Source of the DNA: Mimachlamys varia
Lineage: Eukaryota; Mollusca; Bivalvia; Pectinida; Pectinidae
DNA length: 64,000 nucleotides
Direction: 5' to 3'
NCBI GenBank assembly: GCA_947623455.1
Contig: OX392529.1
Coordinates: 51,355,186-51,419,185 of the forward strand
Shown: piece after piece, positions 63,844 through 64,000 of the stretch
How positions within the stretch are numbered: the stretch's first letter is position 1
Layout of the letters: every line of letters starts with the position of its first letter
Notes under the pieces: generated by a model
What the model was told of the DNA's origin: nothing
The model's input: the letters and a program-made list of their open reading frames with translations, nothing else
Database searches by the model: none
Position numbers and translations under genes: made by a program

Positions 63844-64000
63844 CATGTCTCCTTTTTTAAACCTGGCACGATTCCAGCCATCTGATGTTTTGTGAATATC
63901 ACCATGCTGCTTCTCATCAAAACTAATTAACACTGGTTCTGGAGAGAGACAATTGTCATACCGCACGCGACCATATAACTTTAATTGTCCTATCACACTG
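63844..64000 (-). CDS. Partial exon of an unrecognised protein, continuing beyond the window
   Basis: The minus strand is open from the right edge to GGAGACATG|GTACGT (GT at 63843-63842), a good donor in phase 0. The peptide includes GQLKLYGRVRYDNCLSPEPV, LISFDEKQHGDIHKTSDGWN and RARFKKGDM. It is hydrophilic and balanced, with one Cys and a W, and looks like part of a folded extracellular or enzymatic domain rather than a chance frame. I cannot assign it. The open frame continues past the donor for about 85 bp into likely intron, so an intron-retained or terminal-exon reading is possible but less likely given the donor. Confidence 0.5.

Overview
The window is AT-rich animal genomic DNA with the texture of a lophotrochozoan, most likely a bivalve mollusc. 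It carries several tRNA-derived SINE families, many short inverted-repeat (MITE-like) elements, (GTCC)n-type dispersed repeats and at least a dozen minisatellites. Genes are split into short exons separated by many kilobases. There is no sign of bacterial organisation (no operons, RBS or long gene-dense ORFs). The species assignment is inference from repeat style, not from a diagnostic gene.

Host coding content is sparse and fragmentary. On the minus strand I can support four exon-like segments with splice signals: 1439-1601 (Lys/Arg-rich, unrecognised), 13574-13674 (resembles the segment just before the catalytic domain of collagen prolyl 4-hydroxylase alpha subunits), 26358-26460 (unrecognised, with a strong donor) and 63844-64000 (unrecognised, running off the right edge). 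On the plus strand there is a possible exon at the left edge (1-87, ending in a consensus donor) and a possible 3'-terminal exon at 63024-63106. Which exons belong to the same gene cannot be decided from the window.

The one clear autonomous mobile element is a nearly full-length non-LTR retrotransposon (about 42080-47791, plus strand). Its ORF1 is L1-ORF1p-like. It also has an apurinic-type endonuclease, a reverse transcriptase with a C-terminal zinc knuckle, a 3' tail of 5-bp repeats and possible 6-bp target duplications. The copy looks young, with two peculiarities. The endonuclease reading frame follows ORF1 in the same frame after a single UAG and has no usable AUG. The second half of ORF2 lies in the -1 frame, and the switch coincides with an A AAT TTT heptamer. 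Two older, 5'-truncated LINE fragments lie at 22738-23150 (minus) and 49565-49918 (plus).

Region by region: 0-12 kb is repeats, MITEs and the 1439-1601 exon. 12.9-13.7 kb holds a MITE next to the prolyl-4-hydroxylase-like exon. 14-23 kb has SINEs, a 37-bp array and a nested MITE-in-MITE. 25-30 kb has degenerate and 17-bp arrays plus the 26.4 kb exon. 31-40 kb has SINEs, a 14-unit tandem array of a SINE tRNA head, a 43-bp array and a 39-bp array containing p53-like half-sites. 40.5-48 kb holds a TTAA-flanked MITE and the LINE. 48-56 kb has LINE and MITE fragments, palindromes and a 40-bp array with nuclear-receptor-like half-sites. 56-64 kb has dispersed repeats and the terminal candidate exons.
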